A stretch of 46,083 nt of DNA from an uncultured Verrucomicrobiales bacterium (GCA_937891465.1 CALAHF010000124.1:1-46083); one strand, 5' to 3'. Positions 23,301-33,128 are shown, counted from the first letter of the stretch. Notes: generated from the sequence alone by a model not told the origin. A program made the numbers and translations.

Positions 23301-25213
23301 AAAAGCGCGGTTTGCGCTCCGCAACTATTGTCGGACTTTCGGTCCTGTGGCGCAATTTCAGCGAGGGTTTCATCCAGCTCCTGCAACGCTTCGGAGTCAA
23401 GCACGCCATCAATGGCGCCAAGTGCTGGCGAGTTTCCGACCGAAACTGAATTTTGCTGAGCCGTAAAACTTGGCGTTCTCTTTGCCACCACCGACTTCCG
23501 GCGAAACGGTGCCATCAAGATCGTTTTCAATTTTGGCAACTCCCGATTCTGCGATCGGAACCAAAGCAACGCGACACCAACCGTAGCGAAAATGAGATTG
23601 TTTCCCCAGGCTGCGATCCATGCCGGGATAATCGTTGCTTGTCCAAGGGAAATCAGCGTTCCCCGCGTCACATACATCAGCGCAAAAATCACAATTGATG
23701 CAGCCACTCCACCCATGACACCGCGACGCGAATAGACAATTCCGAGCGGGGCAGAAACAAGTACCATCACAAAACACCAGAACGGTTCCGCAAAGGTATC
23801 CCACCAGTTGGTTAGAAACGGAGCGAGGTCCCGCTTGGTGTAATCGGAGTTTGATTTGAGATACATCGTTAGTGCAGGCAACCCGAGGTGCTCTGCATTC
23901 TGCGACGAACTCAGCACTTTCCAAGGGGTTTCCCGCCAGCCAGGCAGCCGCAATTTGTCGAACGATTGCACGCGCGGAACGCCGTTGTCGTCATAGGTAT
24001 AGGTTTTTCCTGCGTAAAGCCACCATTCCGGCGGCGCCATTCCGTGAAGCCATTTTGCGGTTCGGGCCTTCCAGATAATATCCGGCCGCCCGTCGTCACC
24101 CATTTGCCAGATAACGACTGACACCATTTTATCCTTCGCCAAATTCCGGGGAACCCGCCCAACAAACCAGGTACGATTATCCACTTCGTTCACGTGCATC
24201 CAGCCGAATTTGGCAACCTTGGAGGCGTCCCGACTGCCTGTTTTCTTATTCTTTTTGTCGAGCCGTTCCTGTTTGATCAATGCCAAAAGCGATTCCTTAT
24301 AGCCCACGGAATTCGGTCCCCATTCATACTTGAAAACCAACGAAACCAACACGCAGAGCAATCCAACGAGGAAGAAGGGGCGCAATACGCGCATCACGCT
24401 CCGCCCGGCTCCGATCATGCTGATCAGCTCATTCGAGGTCGACATTTTCCCCAATGAAAACAGAAGCGAGAGCAACAACGTCGCCGGCAGAACGAAGACA
24501 ATCACCATTGGCAGTTGAACGATATAAAACTTGAGAACCGTGCCCGCAGACGCCCCGGCAAGATCAGTAGCGTTGTTCAGGAGATCAAAAATGATGAAAA
24601 TCGAAACAAAAGCAGTCAAACAGAAGGCGAACGGCGTCAGGAAGTTCCGCATGACGTACTGATCCATGATGCTGGAACGGTAATTGAGCATGACCGCGAT
24701 GGGGAAACTGAGAATCAGCAAGCCAATGAGAATCAGCTTTCCAGCATAAGCCCACGAGGACGGCAGTTCTCCCGCCATCGCTTTGCCCATGATCCCAGAT
24801 TGGGTCACTGCAAAATCCGATGGCAACCACGCCACAAGCACTCCAAAAGCAGTGATCCAAAAAATAATCTTGGTCAGCCGAATCCGCTGCTCGTCAGTCA
24901 ACCGGGCCCGCAAGCGGAGACTGAGCAAGAAGGCAGACGCTACAATCAGCGCTCCTATTCCCTGAGTGATCGGAGCCACCTTCGTCGGGAGTTCATACGC
25001 GCCTGCTTTGCCGATTTCAATGAGAGCGGAAATTTCAGTCTCCGTCTCCTGGTAATCTTCCACTGTATTGAAAAAGAATGAGATCGTCGCCACTGCAACG
25101 AGCAGGATGAAAATCTGCACAGCCACCGCCTTTTGATCCGCACCTTCGAGGGCGGCAAGAGAAGAGTCCCGAACTCGAATCAGGAATTTTTTTGGCTTTG
25201 AAACGTGGGCCAT
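23297..25213 (-). CDS. LptF/LptG family permease with an extra N-terminal membrane module
   Basis: A YjgP/YjgQ-type permease of the LPS export ABC transporter (inner membrane). From ATG 25213 it has 638 residues, versus about 360 usual. Residues from about 185 match the family: SSIMDQYVMRNFLTPF (the conserved start of LptF/G), GKMSTSNELISMIGAG (ATPase coupling region), a periplasmic jellyroll part and C-terminal helices (VMVLVSAPLGIVYSRRGV). The first 185 residues form an added module with about four membrane helices (VQIFILLVAVATISFFF; LIVASAFLLSLRLRARL). The C-terminal 65 residues are a basic/polar tail. The pectate-lyase-like lipoprotein gene lies 60 bases upstream on the same strand. LptE is 3.6 kb away. 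Confidence 0.85.
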   Translation of the reverse strand: MAHVSKPKKFLIRVRDSSLAALEGADQKAVAVQIFILLVAVATISFFFNTVEDYQETETEISALIEIGKAGAYELPTKVAPITQGIGALIVASAFLLSLRLRARLTDEQRIRLTKIIFWITAFGVLVAWLPSDFAVTQSGIMGKAMAGELPSSWAYAGKLILIGLLILSFPIAVMLNYRSSIMDQYVMRNFLTPFAFCLTAFVSIFIIFDLLNNATDLAGASAGTVLKFYIVQLPMVIVFVLPATLLLSLLFSLGKMSTSNELISMIGAGRSVMRVLRPFFLVGLLCVLVSLVFKYEWGPNSVGYKESLLALIKQERLDKKNKKTGSRDASKVAKFGWMHVNEVDNRTWFVGRVPRNLAKDKMVSVVIWQMGDDGRPDIIWKARTAKWLHGMAPPEWWLYAGKTYTYDDNGVPRVQSFDKLRLPGWRETPWKVLSSSQNAEHLGLPALTMYLKSNSDYTKRDLAPFLTNWWDTFAEPFWCFVMVLVSAPLGIVYSRRGVMGGVAASIVIFALMYVTRGTLISLGQATIIPAWIAAWGNNLIFATVGVALLWFRSQNRELPKLKTILMAPFRRKSVVAKRTPSFTAQQNSVSVGNSPALGAIDGVLDSEALQELDETLAEIAPQDRKSDNSCGAQTALF

Positions 25214-25272
25214 TTGCGAAAACAGGGAAACTGGAGGAAAGCTAAGATACCTTAAATTAAATACCGGGGAAT

Positions 25273-26982
25273 TCAACGGGAAGCAGGATCACTTCTTAGC
25301 TGGGTGTAAATCACATTGTGATCAAACGTATACGCGGGATCAGAACTCTTAAGTTCGCAGGCAAAATAGGATGAGCTATCATAAAACACCGGCAGATCAT
25401 CACGCCGATTCAACAGAGAACCCGCCAGATGAAGCAGCGCCATTGATTCCGGCCGACTCACCCGGGTAAAGCGATAGTCTCCTTCCTGCTTAAAATAGCC
25501 GTTCGACATTCTGATTTTGATCAAATTATCAGCGATCACGCACGCGAGATCAAGAAAGCTGCGGTCTCCGGTAATTTCCTGAAGGTCGAGCAACCCGAAG
25601 ATGAATTCAGGATTACTCAGGTCTGTCTCAAAATTAAGCGCCCTACCCTCACCTTCCTCGCTGCCAATATCACCCAGACGATTTGCCTTGCCTATTTTCC
25701 TCGCCATTTCCCAAAGTTCAGGATGAGCCGTGCGATCGACTAGGGTTGCCGCTGCTGCATAGACGATAAAATAATCTGCGGCCGGCCATTGCCCGGAGAT
25801 AGAGCCTTTCGGCCCAAAATAACCGTCACGCGGCATTTCAGTTGCCGACAAATCGGTGCCATCCAAAAGCGTACGGCGCAATTTTCCAGTTGAGTCGTCG
25901 TAGGCGCTTCGCCCGATGCCCTCAAGATCTGCAATTGCCCATTTCAGAAATGAATCCCCTTTTTTTCCGAGGCGCTCAGCAAGGTGAATCTGAGTCAATA
26001 ATGGAGCTGCGAGGGAGTTGGGCTCAAACAAATGAGCTTCATCGACCACTTTTTCCGGAAATAGGTCTCCGAATTGTTCTTCTGCTCGATCCTTTGCCGG
26101 TCGAGTGAATTGATAGCCCCGCAAACCGGTCTTTGGGTCCGAAGTTTTTGCATACTGACCAGCGAGCCGCTCCGCCCATTGCAAGGCTGGCTTCTCTCCG
26201 TCGAGATCGTAAAGCATCGCTCCGGCGAAAAGGAGGTCACTTCCTGCATTCACAAACGTTCGCCCTTTTCCAATGTAACCGACGGGGCTATCCGCCGCGA
26301 AATCATGTTCCCAGACCGATTCATCAATCCGCTTGGGGCTCTCAACGCCGCCGTGGCGGTCAAAATCAAGCCGCTCCCACTCCCTCATATGGCATTCCCA
26401 AAATGCACGAATAAATCGGCGAGTTGCCTCTTCATCAATTTCCCACATCAAATCATAATAAGGGTAAGTCGCCTTCAATTCATGCACCGGGCTGCGCTTC
26501 TTCCCAAGCCAATGGTATCGCCGCCCTACCCATTCATCTCCCCTTGCATCATAAGCGGTGTGGCCTCCCCAATACATCAAGCCGTTTGGGGTCACTAAAT
26601 TTTCAAATCCAAATTGGACGGCAGAAACCGCAGCTTCTTTGTATTTAGGCTCCTCCGTCAGTTCAGTCAAACCAACCAGGGTTCGGAGCAGGTTTTGCTG
26701 ATTTGCCAGATTCGCGAGAACCCATTCGTGATGATCGTATTGCCACGTCACGGGCTCCAGCGTTTCCAGATTCACTCCATCCAGAAACAGTGGAGTCTCC
26801 TCGCCGTAACGATCCAGCGAATTTGCAAAAACCGTCTCGGCGTATTTCTCCAGAACGGAAAGATAGCGCGCTGCGGTTTCCTGATCCTCAGGAGAAACCG
26901 GACGGCGAGCTTCGCCGCAACTCTGGAGGAAGGCAGCGGAAAGCAAACAAAAAAGCAAGGCAGGTCGATGAAAACGTGACAT
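25273..26982 (-). CDS. Lipoprotein, six-hairpin glycosidase-like (pectate-lyase-annotated family)
   Basis: A 569-residue lipoprotein. The signal peptide from ATG 26982 ends in the lipobox LQSC with Cys22. The mature part has an alpha/alpha-toroid-type layout with RYGEETPLFLDGVNLETLEP, a motif seen in PVC-group secreted proteins annotated as pectate lyase, then NLVTPNGLMYWGGHTAYDA, MWEIDEEATRRFIRAFWECH and WNNN-poor, Trp/Tyr-rich segments. It likely processes polysaccharides on the cell surface, but the substrate is not determinable. The leader is pyrimidine-rich (CACCCTCTTCAATCCGTCTT). The lptF/lptG-like gene follows 60 bases downstream, and bamD-like lies divergently across a 321-base gap. 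Confidence 0.7.
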   Translation of the reverse strand: MSRFHRPALLFCLLSAAFLQSCGEARRPVSPEDQETAARYLSVLEKYAETVFANSLDRYGEETPLFLDGVNLETLEPVTWQYDHHEWVLANLANQQNLLRTLVGLTELTEEPKYKEAAVSAVQFGFENLVTPNGLMYWGGHTAYDARGDEWVGRRYHWLGKKRSPVHELKATYPYYDLMWEIDEEATRRFIRAFWECHMREWERLDFDRHGGVESPKRIDESVWEHDFAADSPVGYIGKGRTFVNAGSDLLFAGAMLYDLDGEKPALQWAERLAGQYAKTSDPKTGLRGYQFTRPAKDRAEEQFGDLFPEKVVDEAHLFEPNSLAAPLLTQIHLAERLGKKGDSFLKWAIADLEGIGRSAYDDSTGKLRRTLLDGTDLSATEMPRDGYFGPKGSISGQWPAADYFIVYAAAATLVDRTAHPELWEMARKIGKANRLGDIGSEEGEGRALNFETDLSNPEFIFGLLDLQEITGDRSFLDLACVIADNLIKIRMSNGYFKQEGDYRFTRVSRPESMALLHLAGSLLNRRDDLPVFYDSSSYFACELKSSDPAYTFDHNVIYTQLRSDPASR

Positions 26983-27303
26983 CAGAGGAAAGACGGATTG
27001 AAGAGGGTGAACTTAGGAGAAATAAGAATATGCAGGCAAAAGAACTTAAGTTTTTAAAATGTTCCACGGGGAATGTTTGAAAGTGCTGACTATTTTAAAA
27101 ATCTCACATTTCGTAAATATAGACATTTTTCAACTAATATTAAGGGAGTTAGCGATTAAAGTCACCGCGAGATCAGCATTTTTTAGTCGCACAACCTTAT
27201 CTCAGACTTGCAAAGTTTGTCAGAATTCGTTAAAAATCTCCTAAGAACACACACGGCACAGTCGTCCCAGTTGGGATGGCTTATCAACAAGCCAAATCGA
27301 GCA
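26983..27303. other. Divergent intergenic region, A/T-rich
   Basis: The 321 bases between the minus-strand lipoprotein and the plus-strand TPR gene are rich in A/T with several T and A runs, as expected for two divergent promoters, but no box could be placed with confidence (TTGCAA at 27208 with TTAAAA 16 bases later is one possibility). A 61-codon frame at 27059-27244 has no credible start signal. Confidence 0.45.
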
Positions 27304-28665
27304 ATGAAGAAAACTGAAACCCTATTTCACGCCCGTACCGGAGTGATCGCCTTGGCTGCGATTGCGACGGTGGGAATTTCGCACGACGCAAACGCTCAGG
27401 GATTTCTGGGCGGCCTTTTCAAAAAAAACAAGAAGAGCAATGCCGATGATGTCGCGACGGTGAATCCTCCGGGAACTGATACGCTTCCGACAACGACGGT
27501 TGAAAGTAATTCCAAGCGATCCAAGCCATCAAACCCGCGAACCGTTCTGACTTCAGGACAACTCAGTGCTCAGGAGGCGGCAGCCAGCCAAGTCCTGGCG
27601 AAAGCACAAGCAGAGGAAGGCGCCGCTAGCTATGGAAAAGCCTTTGGAACCTACAAGGGCCTTGTAAAAAGCTATCCACGGACGCAGTCAGCAGCTGAAG
27701 CTCAGTACAAAATGGGGGAAATGCGCCAAGCTGAAGGGAACGACAAAAAAGCGTTCGAGGAATATCAGGAGCTCATCACCGTCTATAAGAACAGCAAGCG
27801 TTTCACCGATGCATTAAATCGACAGTTTGGGATTGCTGAAAAACTTCGAGGGGCCACGAAAAAGGGGTTCGGTGGAATCGGAGCCGCCATTCAACCCTCT
27901 CGTTTGGTCGAAATGTTTCAACAAATCGCAAACAGCGCGCCTTATACGGATTTCGCACCGCGAGCCCTTTTGAATATTGGTTACATTCATTCAGAGCAGA
28001 GAGACCAAGCCCTCGCGATCATGGCATTTCAGCAGGTCGCCGATAGCTATCAGAATACGGATTTCGCCTCAGAGGCTCAGTTTCAGGTATTCAAACTCCG
28101 CGGGCAGATGGCGAAAAAGTCATTCAGCCCGGTCGAAGATAGAGCCCAGGAAGAAGCCGGAATGGATTTCGTAGGTAAAAACCCCGACGACAAACGAGCT
28201 TCTGATGTAAAGGCTGAGCTCGGTCAGATCGAGGACCGCAAACTTGATAAGCTCTTCAATATTGGTCGTTTTTACGAAAGTCGGGAACAATACAAATCTG
28301 CCGCCGTTTATTATCGAAAGATCGTGGAGCATCCTGGCTCCACCCGTTACAACGACGCCAAAGAGCGACTTTCTGCACTCACTGCGGTTGACCCCTCGTT
28401 GGCAACCGCCCCGCGTCCCGGTGTTATTGCGGTGGCCCCGCAACAGATCGCCCTTCCCGGCGAAGAACCTGCCGCGGCCCCAGAGAGCGGAAGCGGCGGA
28501 CTCAAAAAAATGTTTTCCGGATTTGGCAAGAAAGAAGAGGTCGCTGAAGAAGCATCCTATCTCGGGCCGCCTCCTCCAACAATCAAGACGAAGAAGCCCT
28601 CTATGCGGACCTCGAACGATAATGTGATCCCGATCCCGAATGATGACCCTGTTACCGGAAACTGA
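27304..28665 (+). CDS. BamD/YbgF-like secreted TPR protein
   Basis: A 453-residue exported protein. From ATG 27304 the signal peptide ends at HDANA-Q. A low-complexity linker is followed by tetratricopeptide-like units: YGKAFGTYKGLVKSYPRT, AEAQYKMGEMRQAEGNDKKA, ALLNIGYIHSEQRDQALAIM and KLFNIGRFYESREQYKSAAV, each with the pattern of outer-membrane assembly lipoprotein BamD (YfiO). No lipobox Cys is present, so it is not a classic lipoprotein. The C-terminal part is disordered (Pro/Gly/Ser and Lys-rich). It is followed by lptE, so this pair is likely an outer-membrane biogenesis unit. A possible terminator follows the stop. Confidence 0.72.
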   Translation: MKKTETLFHARTGVIALAAIATVGISHDANAQGFLGGLFKKNKKSNADDVATVNPPGTDTLPTTTVESNSKRSKPSNPRTVLTSGQLSAQEAAASQVLAKAQAEEGAASYGKAFGTYKGLVKSYPRTQSAAEAQYKMGEMRQAEGNDKKAFEEYQELITVYKNSKRFTDALNRQFGIAEKLRGATKKGFGGIGAAIQPSRLVEMFQQIANSAPYTDFAPRALLNIGYIHSEQRDQALAIMAFQQVADSYQNTDFASEAQFQVFKLRGQMAKKSFSPVEDRAQEEAGMDFVGKNPDDKRASDVKAELGQIEDRKLDKLFNIGRFYESREQYKSAAVYYRKIVEHPGSTRYNDAKERLSALTAVDPSLATAPRPGVIAVAPQQIALPGEEPAAAPESGSGGLKKMFSGFGKKEEVAEEASYLGPPPPTIKTKKPSMRTSNDNVIPIPNDDPVTGN

Positions 28666-28688
28666 TCATCCTTCCCGTCAAAACGCCC

Positions 28689-28714
28689 AAAACCTGACGA
28701 ATTCCGGTTTTTTT
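28689..28714 (+). terminator. Probable Rho-independent terminator after the BamD-like gene
   Basis: AAAACC (28689-28694) pairs with GGTTTT (28706-28711) around an 11-base loop, followed by a T run to 28714. It is a short stem, so modest in strength, 23 bases after the stop. Confidence 0.5.
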
Positions 28715-28776
28715 GGCCAGTTTAGTGATTTCAGCTCGACTTTTTTCGATGAAATGTTCACCTAGGCTTGCTATGC

Positions 28777-28820
28777 GGCAATCAATAGGGTAAAAATCAA
28801 AGTTTGCCTATTATCGACCA
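28777..28820 (+). repeat. Degenerate copy of the palindromic repeat (candidate)
   Basis: GGCAATCAATAGGGT (28777-28791) resembles the left arm, and GCCTATTATCGACC (28806-28819) the right arm (CCTATT then TCG), with about 14 bases between. The arms still pair through AATAGG and CCTATT. The middle does not match the consensus loop. It lies 25 bases before the lptE start and about 110 bases after the previous stop. Confidence 0.35.
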
Positions 28821-28845
28821 CCTGAAACCTTTTTGCCTCGGACCC

Positions 28846-29436
28846 ATGAAGAAAAACCTTCGTAAAGCGTTGCCATTGCTCGCGTTATTCCCTGCCCTTT
28901 TGATTCTCTCAAATTGCGCCGGATATCAGCTTGGATCCGTTAAGCCTGCTGCCTACAAAGAAGTAAACAGGATTTTCATTCCCACATTTGAAAACCAGAC
29001 GCTTGAGCCCCGTGCTTCGGCCGTGGTTACAAACGCAGTGATCAAGCGACTTCAGGCAGATGGAACGTTCGCTGTTTCTACCAAAGAAAGCGCCGACGCG
29101 GTTCTCGTTGGTAAAATCAAGCGCATCGAACGTCGCCAGTTGCGTGCAGCGCGCACCAACACTCTTAAAACTACAGAGTTAAACGTCTATATCGTTGTCG
29201 AGTGGTCACTTCAGGATCCAGTTACTGGTGAGAAAATCGATTACGCTGCGTCGCGCAACATCGATGACACCAACCGCGACTCGAGCACAAGCCTCCGCAA
29301 TCGCCCCGGTCGCGTAATTGGTCGCACTATCCAGTTTGTTGATCCAAACTTCCAGCTATCAGAGCGCAACGCAATTCCAGTTGCTGCCGAAGACGCTGCA
29401 AACATTCTCGTTTCGCAGCTTACTGAAGGTTGGTAA
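28846..29436 (+). CDS. lptE: LPS-assembly lipoprotein LptE-like
   Basis: A 196-residue outer-membrane lipoprotein. From ATG 28846 the signal peptide (MKKNLRKALPLLALFPALLI) ends with the lipobox LSNC, Cys24. The mature protein begins AGYQLGSVKPA, the standard 'CGYxL' opening of LptE, and continues with FIPTFENQTLEPRASAVVTN and DAVLVGKIKRIERRQLRAA, fitting the family. LptE plugs LptD for LPS transport to the surface. An upstream TTG at 28804 is less likely because it would place a tail before the signal peptide. The leader contains GAAACCTTTTT. rsmI follows 50 bases downstream. Confidence 0.85.
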   Translation: MKKNLRKALPLLALFPALLILSNCAGYQLGSVKPAAYKEVNRIFIPTFENQTLEPRASAVVTNAVIKRLQADGTFAVSTKESADAVLVGKIKRIERRQLRAARTNTLKTTELNVYIVVEWSLQDPVTGEKIDYAASRNIDDTNRDSSTSLRNRPGRVIGRTIQFVDPNFQLSERNAIPVAAEDAANILVSQLTEGW

Positions 29437-29486
29437 GAAAGAGTTCGGCTATCAAAACCGACTCCCATTCTGACCACGAAAATTCA

Positions 29487-30191
29487 ATGAGCGGCAATGC
29501 TCCCATTGCCGCGACATCAGGCCGCATCAGCCTGATCGCCTCCCCGATCGGGAATCTCGGCGACATCACCTATCGTGCTATTGAGCACTTGCACCTCGCG
29601 ACCGTGATCGCATGCGAGGACACAAGACACTCCCTTCGATTGCTGTCGCGCTATGAGATTTCCGGCAAGGAACTGATCTCCTGCCACGACCACAACGAAA
29701 AATTCCGCGCCGAACAACTTGCCGAACGGGCGCTGAATGGCGAAAAAATCGCACTTCTCACCGATGCCGGCACTCCTTCCGTTTCAGATCCCGGCTTTCG
29801 CGTTGCCAATGCCTGCCGAAAACTCGGGGTTCCTCTGGAAATTCTTCCGGGAGCGTCTGCCGTCCTCACGGGGCTGGTTGGCTCAGGTCTGCCGAGCGAC
29901 GCATTTCATTTTGAAGGTTTCCTGCCTGTGAAATCAGGGCGCAAAACCAGAGCACTTACCGAAGCGCTTGAACGATCGGCTACCAGCATCTTTTTCGAAT
30001 CCCCTCACCGCATTTCAAAAACGATCAAGCTTCTTGCCGATCTGGAGCCTGACCGTGAAATCTGCATCGCCCGCGAATTGACGAAGAAATTCGAAGAATA
30101 CATTCGTGATACTGCGGAAAATGTAGCTAAAGCCATTGAAGAACGGGTTTTGAAAGGAGAAGTAACACTGCTGATTGCCGGCAAGCGTTGA
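29487..30191 (+). CDS. rsmI: 16S rRNA (cytidine1402-2'-O)-methyltransferase
   Basis: RsmI methylates the ribose of C1402 in 16S rRNA, near the P site. From ATG 29487 it has 234 residues. The Tetrapyrrole_methylase fold is visible: LIASPIGNLGDITYRA, VIACEDTRHSLRLLSRY, LLTDAGTPSVSDPGF and LEILPGASAVLTGLVGSGLP (20-residue core), then FFESPHRISKT. The last two residues of note are the C-terminal KGEVTLLIAGK, the standard family ending. Its stop is followed 18 bases later by repeat copy 5 and then the sdhCAB operon. Confidence 0.95.
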   Translation: MSGNAPIAATSGRISLIASPIGNLGDITYRAIEHLHLATVIACEDTRHSLRLLSRYEISGKELISCHDHNEKFRAEQLAERALNGEKIALLTDAGTPSVSDPGFRVANACRKLGVPLEILPGASAVLTGLVGSGLPSDAFHFEGFLPVKSGRKTRALTEALERSATSIFFESPHRISKTIKLLADLEPDREICIARELTKKFEEYIRDTAENVAKAIEERVLKGEVTLLIAGKR

Positions 30192-30209
30192 TAGGTTGTT
30201 TTCAACGTC

Positions 30210-30254
30210 TCGATCCAACAGGCTTCATTCATCGAACAGCCCCTATTTGATCGC
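30210..30254 (-). repeat. 45-bp palindromic repeat, copy 5
   Basis: Left arm TCGATCCAACAGGCT (30210-30224), loop TCATTCATCGAACAG (30225-30239), right arm CCCCTATTTGATCGC (30240-30254). The loop matches the reverse complement of the consensus, so the orientation is minus, although it sits 18 bases after the plus-strand rsmI stop. It lies 99 bases before sdhC. Confidence 0.88.
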
Positions 30255-30352
30255 TTTTTGTCTTTTTCGCGTCTTTTGCACCCATCTCCTTGCTTTTGCG
30301 GCGCGTAATGGTTTAGAACTCCGAAACCTTTTTGTTCTCTGTTCAGTAATCA

Positions 30353-31108
30353 ATGAATTCTCTCGCGAACGCACTCGTTCAATTTTGGAAGTCCTCCGTC
30401 GGCAAGAAAATTATTGTCGCTTTGTCAGGAGCCATGTTGGTCCTCTTTCTTCTCGGTCACATGGCCGGTAATCTGTTGTTTTTCCAAGGTAAGGAGGATT
30501 TGAATGAATACGCCGCTTTTCTTCATCACATGCTTCACGGCTGGGGAATCTGGGGTGCTCGAATTGGCATTCTTGCTGCGTTCCTCGTCCACATCGTAGC
30601 TACCATTTCGCTAGTGAGATTGAATAAAGCGGCTCGTCAGAGCAAATATGCTTATGAGGAAACCAACGTAGCTTCGAAGAGTTCGCGAATCATGATCTGG
30701 TCAGGCCTCACCGTCTTGGCGTTTGTTGTCTTTCACATTCTTCACTTCACCGTTCGGGTCGACGAAAACCTGGCTGGCATGAAAGAAACGGTTGATGGCG
30801 TCGAGCGTCATGATGTCTACGCAATGGTTTCAGCTGGATTCAAAAACCCACTGGTCACCATTTTCTACATCATCGGCGTAACCCTTCTCTGCTCTCACCT
30901 CAGCCACGGAATTGCTTCGATTTTCCAAACCCTCGGACTCCGTTCCAAAAAGAGCCGGGGTTTGACCAAATCGATTGGTTTAGCCGTTTCAGTGGTTCTC
31001 TGGATCGGTTTTCTTGCAACACCAGTCTCAGTTCTACTGGGGATCAAAGACAAAGCAAAGGCAGCCGCCGTTGTAAAACCTGAACCCGTCCTGGTTTCCG
31101 AAAATTGA
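30353..31108 (+). CDS. sdhC: Succinate dehydrogenase cytochrome b558 subunit
   Basis: The membrane anchor of a b558-type succinate dehydrogenase (complex II), 251 residues with five predicted helices. Conserved His residues that bind heme or quinone are visible: LLGHMAGNLLFF, HHMLHGWGIWG, AAFLVHIVATISL, VFHILHFTVR and HLSHGIASIFQTLG. This type is shared by Bacteroidetes, Chlamydiae, Verrucomicrobia and Bacillus. It is the first gene of the sdhCAB operon, 46 bases before sdhA. The leader has ACTCCGAAACCTTTTT (30317-30333) and no Shine-Dalgarno. Confidence 0.95.
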   Translation: MNSLANALVQFWKSSVGKKIIVALSGAMLVLFLLGHMAGNLLFFQGKEDLNEYAAFLHHMLHGWGIWGARIGILAAFLVHIVATISLVRLNKAARQSKYAYEETNVASKSSRIMIWSGLTVLAFVVFHILHFTVRVDENLAGMKETVDGVERHDVYAMVSAGFKNPLVTIFYIIGVTLLCSHLSHGIASIFQTLGLRSKKSRGLTKSIGLAVSVVLWIGFLATPVSVLLGIKDKAKAAAVVKPEPVLVSEN

Positions 31109-31154
31109 TTTGTGAAACCTTCGAATTCTGACTCCCGACCCCTTTTTTATTACA

Positions 31155-33104
31155 ATGTCATCCAACGGCGACACACTCGATTCCAAAATTCCCGCAGGAC
31201 CAGTTGCGGACAAGTGGACCAATTTCAAAGACAAAGCCAAGCTGATCAACCCGGCAAATAAGCGGAAGTTTTCCGTGATTGTTGTGGGTTCCGGCCTGGC
31301 CGGCGGCTCAGCCGCAGCAACTCTCAGCGAGCTTGGCTATCAAGTGAAATGCTTTTGCTACCAGGACAGCCCTCGCCGTGCGCATTCGATTGCAGCTCAG
31401 GGTGGAATCAACGGGGCAAAGAATTACCAGAATGATGGTGACTCAGTTCATCGCCTCTTCTACGACACGATAAAAGGCGGGGACTTTCGTTCTCGTGAAG
31501 CAAACGTGCACCGACTTGCGGAGTGTAGCGTGAATATTATCGACCAGTGCGTCGCTCAGGGGGTTCCATTTGCTCGTGAATACGGTGGATTGCTTGCCAA
31601 CCGCTCATTTGGCGGTGCTCAGGTGAGTCGAACGTTTTACGCTCGCGGCCAGACGGGTCAGCAGCTTTTGATCGGTTGCTATCAGGCTTTGGAAAAAGAG
31701 ATCGATAGTGGTGGAGTCGAGATGTTTACCCGGACCGAGATGCTTGATCTGGTTCTTGTGAATGATCACGCCAAAGGAATTATCGTTCGGGATCTCAAAA
31801 CTGGTGAAATTTCGCGTCACGCGGCGGACGCCGTGATCCTTGCGACGGGTGGATACGGAAACGTTTTCTACCTTTCTACCAATGCGATGGGTTGCAATGT
31901 GATGGCCTCGTTCCGGGCGTGCAAACGGGGTGCTTACATGGCAAACCCATGCTACACGCAGATTCACCCGACTTGTATCCCGGTGAGTGGTGATTATCAG
32001 TCCAAATTGACGCTGATGTCTGAGTCACTCCGAAATGACGGCCGAATTTGGGTGCCTAAAACCAAGGAAGATGCTGCGGCGATCCGCGAGGGTAAGAAAA
32101 CCGCTGTAGACATCGCTGAAGACGATCGCGATTACTATTTGGAGCGGAAATACCCATCGTTTGGTAACCTGGCTCCACGTGATATTTCTTCCCGCTCAGC
32201 GAAGGAAGCCTGCGACGAAGGCCGCGGCGTCTCAACAACAGGCTTGGGAGTCTTTCTTGACTTCAGCGATGCAATCGAACGCCTCGGTGAAGATACGATC
32301 CGAGCTCGTTATGGAAACCTTTTCCAGATGTATGAGAAAATCTCCGGAGAGAACCCTTACCAGGTTCCCATGAAGATTTACCCAGCGGTTCACTACACGA
32401 TGGGCGGGCTTTGGGTGGATTACAATCTGATGTCGAACTTGAAAGGCCTGCACGTTCTTGGAGAAGCGAATTTCTCGGATCACGGTGCAAACCGTCTCGG
32501 TGCCTCCGCGCTGATGCAAGGGCTCGCAGATGGCTACTTCGTCATCCCCGCAACCCTTCCCGTTTACCTGGCAGAGGAAACTCCAGGCACGATCACCACT
32601 GACATGCCCGAATTTGATGCAGCGGAAAAAGACGTTACCGATCGCATCGAAAAACTGATGAACATCAAGGGTTCGCGTTCAGTCGATAGCTTTCACCGCG
32701 AACTCGGGCTTCTGGTCTGGGATAAATGCGGAATGGAACGCACCGAAGAAGGGCTCAAAGAGGCTCTCGAAAAGATTCCTGCAATCCGCAAAGCGTTTTG
32801 GGAAGATGTTCGCATCCCCGGTACGGCAGACGGTTTGAACATGGAACTCGAAAAGGCTGGTCGCGTGGCTGACTTTATCGACTTCGCCGAAGTCATGTGT
32901 CACGACGCCCTGGACCGAGAGGAATCTTGCGGTGGTCACTTCCGGGCTGAGCACCAATTCGATGATGGTGAAGCAAAGCGCCATGACGACGAATTCACTT
33001 ATGTTTCAGCATGGGAACATGCAGGTGCTGGCGAAAAGCCGATTTTACATAAAGAAATGCTCGAATTTGAAAGTGTCGAACTCAGCGTACGATCCTACAA
33101 ATAA
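31155..33104 (+). CDS. sdhA: Succinate dehydrogenase flavoprotein subunit
   Basis: SdhA oxidises succinate to fumarate with covalently bound FAD. The 649 residues are the length of the b558-type (Bacteroidetes/Verrucomicrobia) subfamily. FAD-binding [10 protein letters not shown] is at about residues 46-55; the flavinylation His is His77 in [11 protein letters not shown]; substrate-site blocks include [24 protein letters not shown] and [20 protein letters not shown]. The C terminus ([17 protein letters not shown]) fits. The leader ACTCCCGACCCCTTTTTT (31131-31148) again replaces a Shine-Dalgarno. sdhB begins 24 bases after its stop. Confidence 0.97.
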   Translation: MSSNGDTLDSKIPAGPVADKWTNFKDKAKLINPANKRKFSVIVVGSGLAGGSAAATLSELGYQVKCFCYQDSPRRAHSIAAQGGINGAKNYQNDGDSVHRLFYDTIKGGDFRSREANVHRLAECSVNIIDQCVAQGVPFAREYGGLLANRSFGGAQVSRTFYARGQTGQQLLIGCYQALEKEIDSGGVEMFTRTEMLDLVLVNDHAKGIIVRDLKTGEISRHAADAVILATGGYGNVFYLSTNAMGCNVMASFRACKRGAYMANPCYTQIHPTCIPVSGDYQSKLTLMSESLRNDGRIWVPKTKEDAAAIREGKKTAVDIAEDDRDYYLERKYPSFGNLAPRDISSRSAKEACDEGRGVSTTGLGVFLDFSDAIERLGEDTIRARYGNLFQMYEKISGENPYQVPMKIYPAVHYTMGGLWVDYNLMSNLKGLHVLGEANFSDHGANRLGASALMQGLADGYFVIPATLPVYLAEETPGTITTDMPEFDAAEKDVTDRIEKLMNIKGSRSVDSFHRELGLLVWDKCGMERTEEGLKEALEKIPAIRKAFWEDVRIPGTADGLNMELEKAGRVADFIDFAEVMCHDALDREESCGGHFRAEHQFDDGEAKRHDDEFTYVSAWEHAGAGEKPILHKEMLEFESVELSVRSYK

Positions 33105-33128
33105 TTTTCCACGAAACCTTTTCCGAAG

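Noticed and set aside
27059-27076. parS-like palindrome TGTTCCACGGGGAATG
   Set aside because: Five differences from the parS consensus and no parAB genes nearby.
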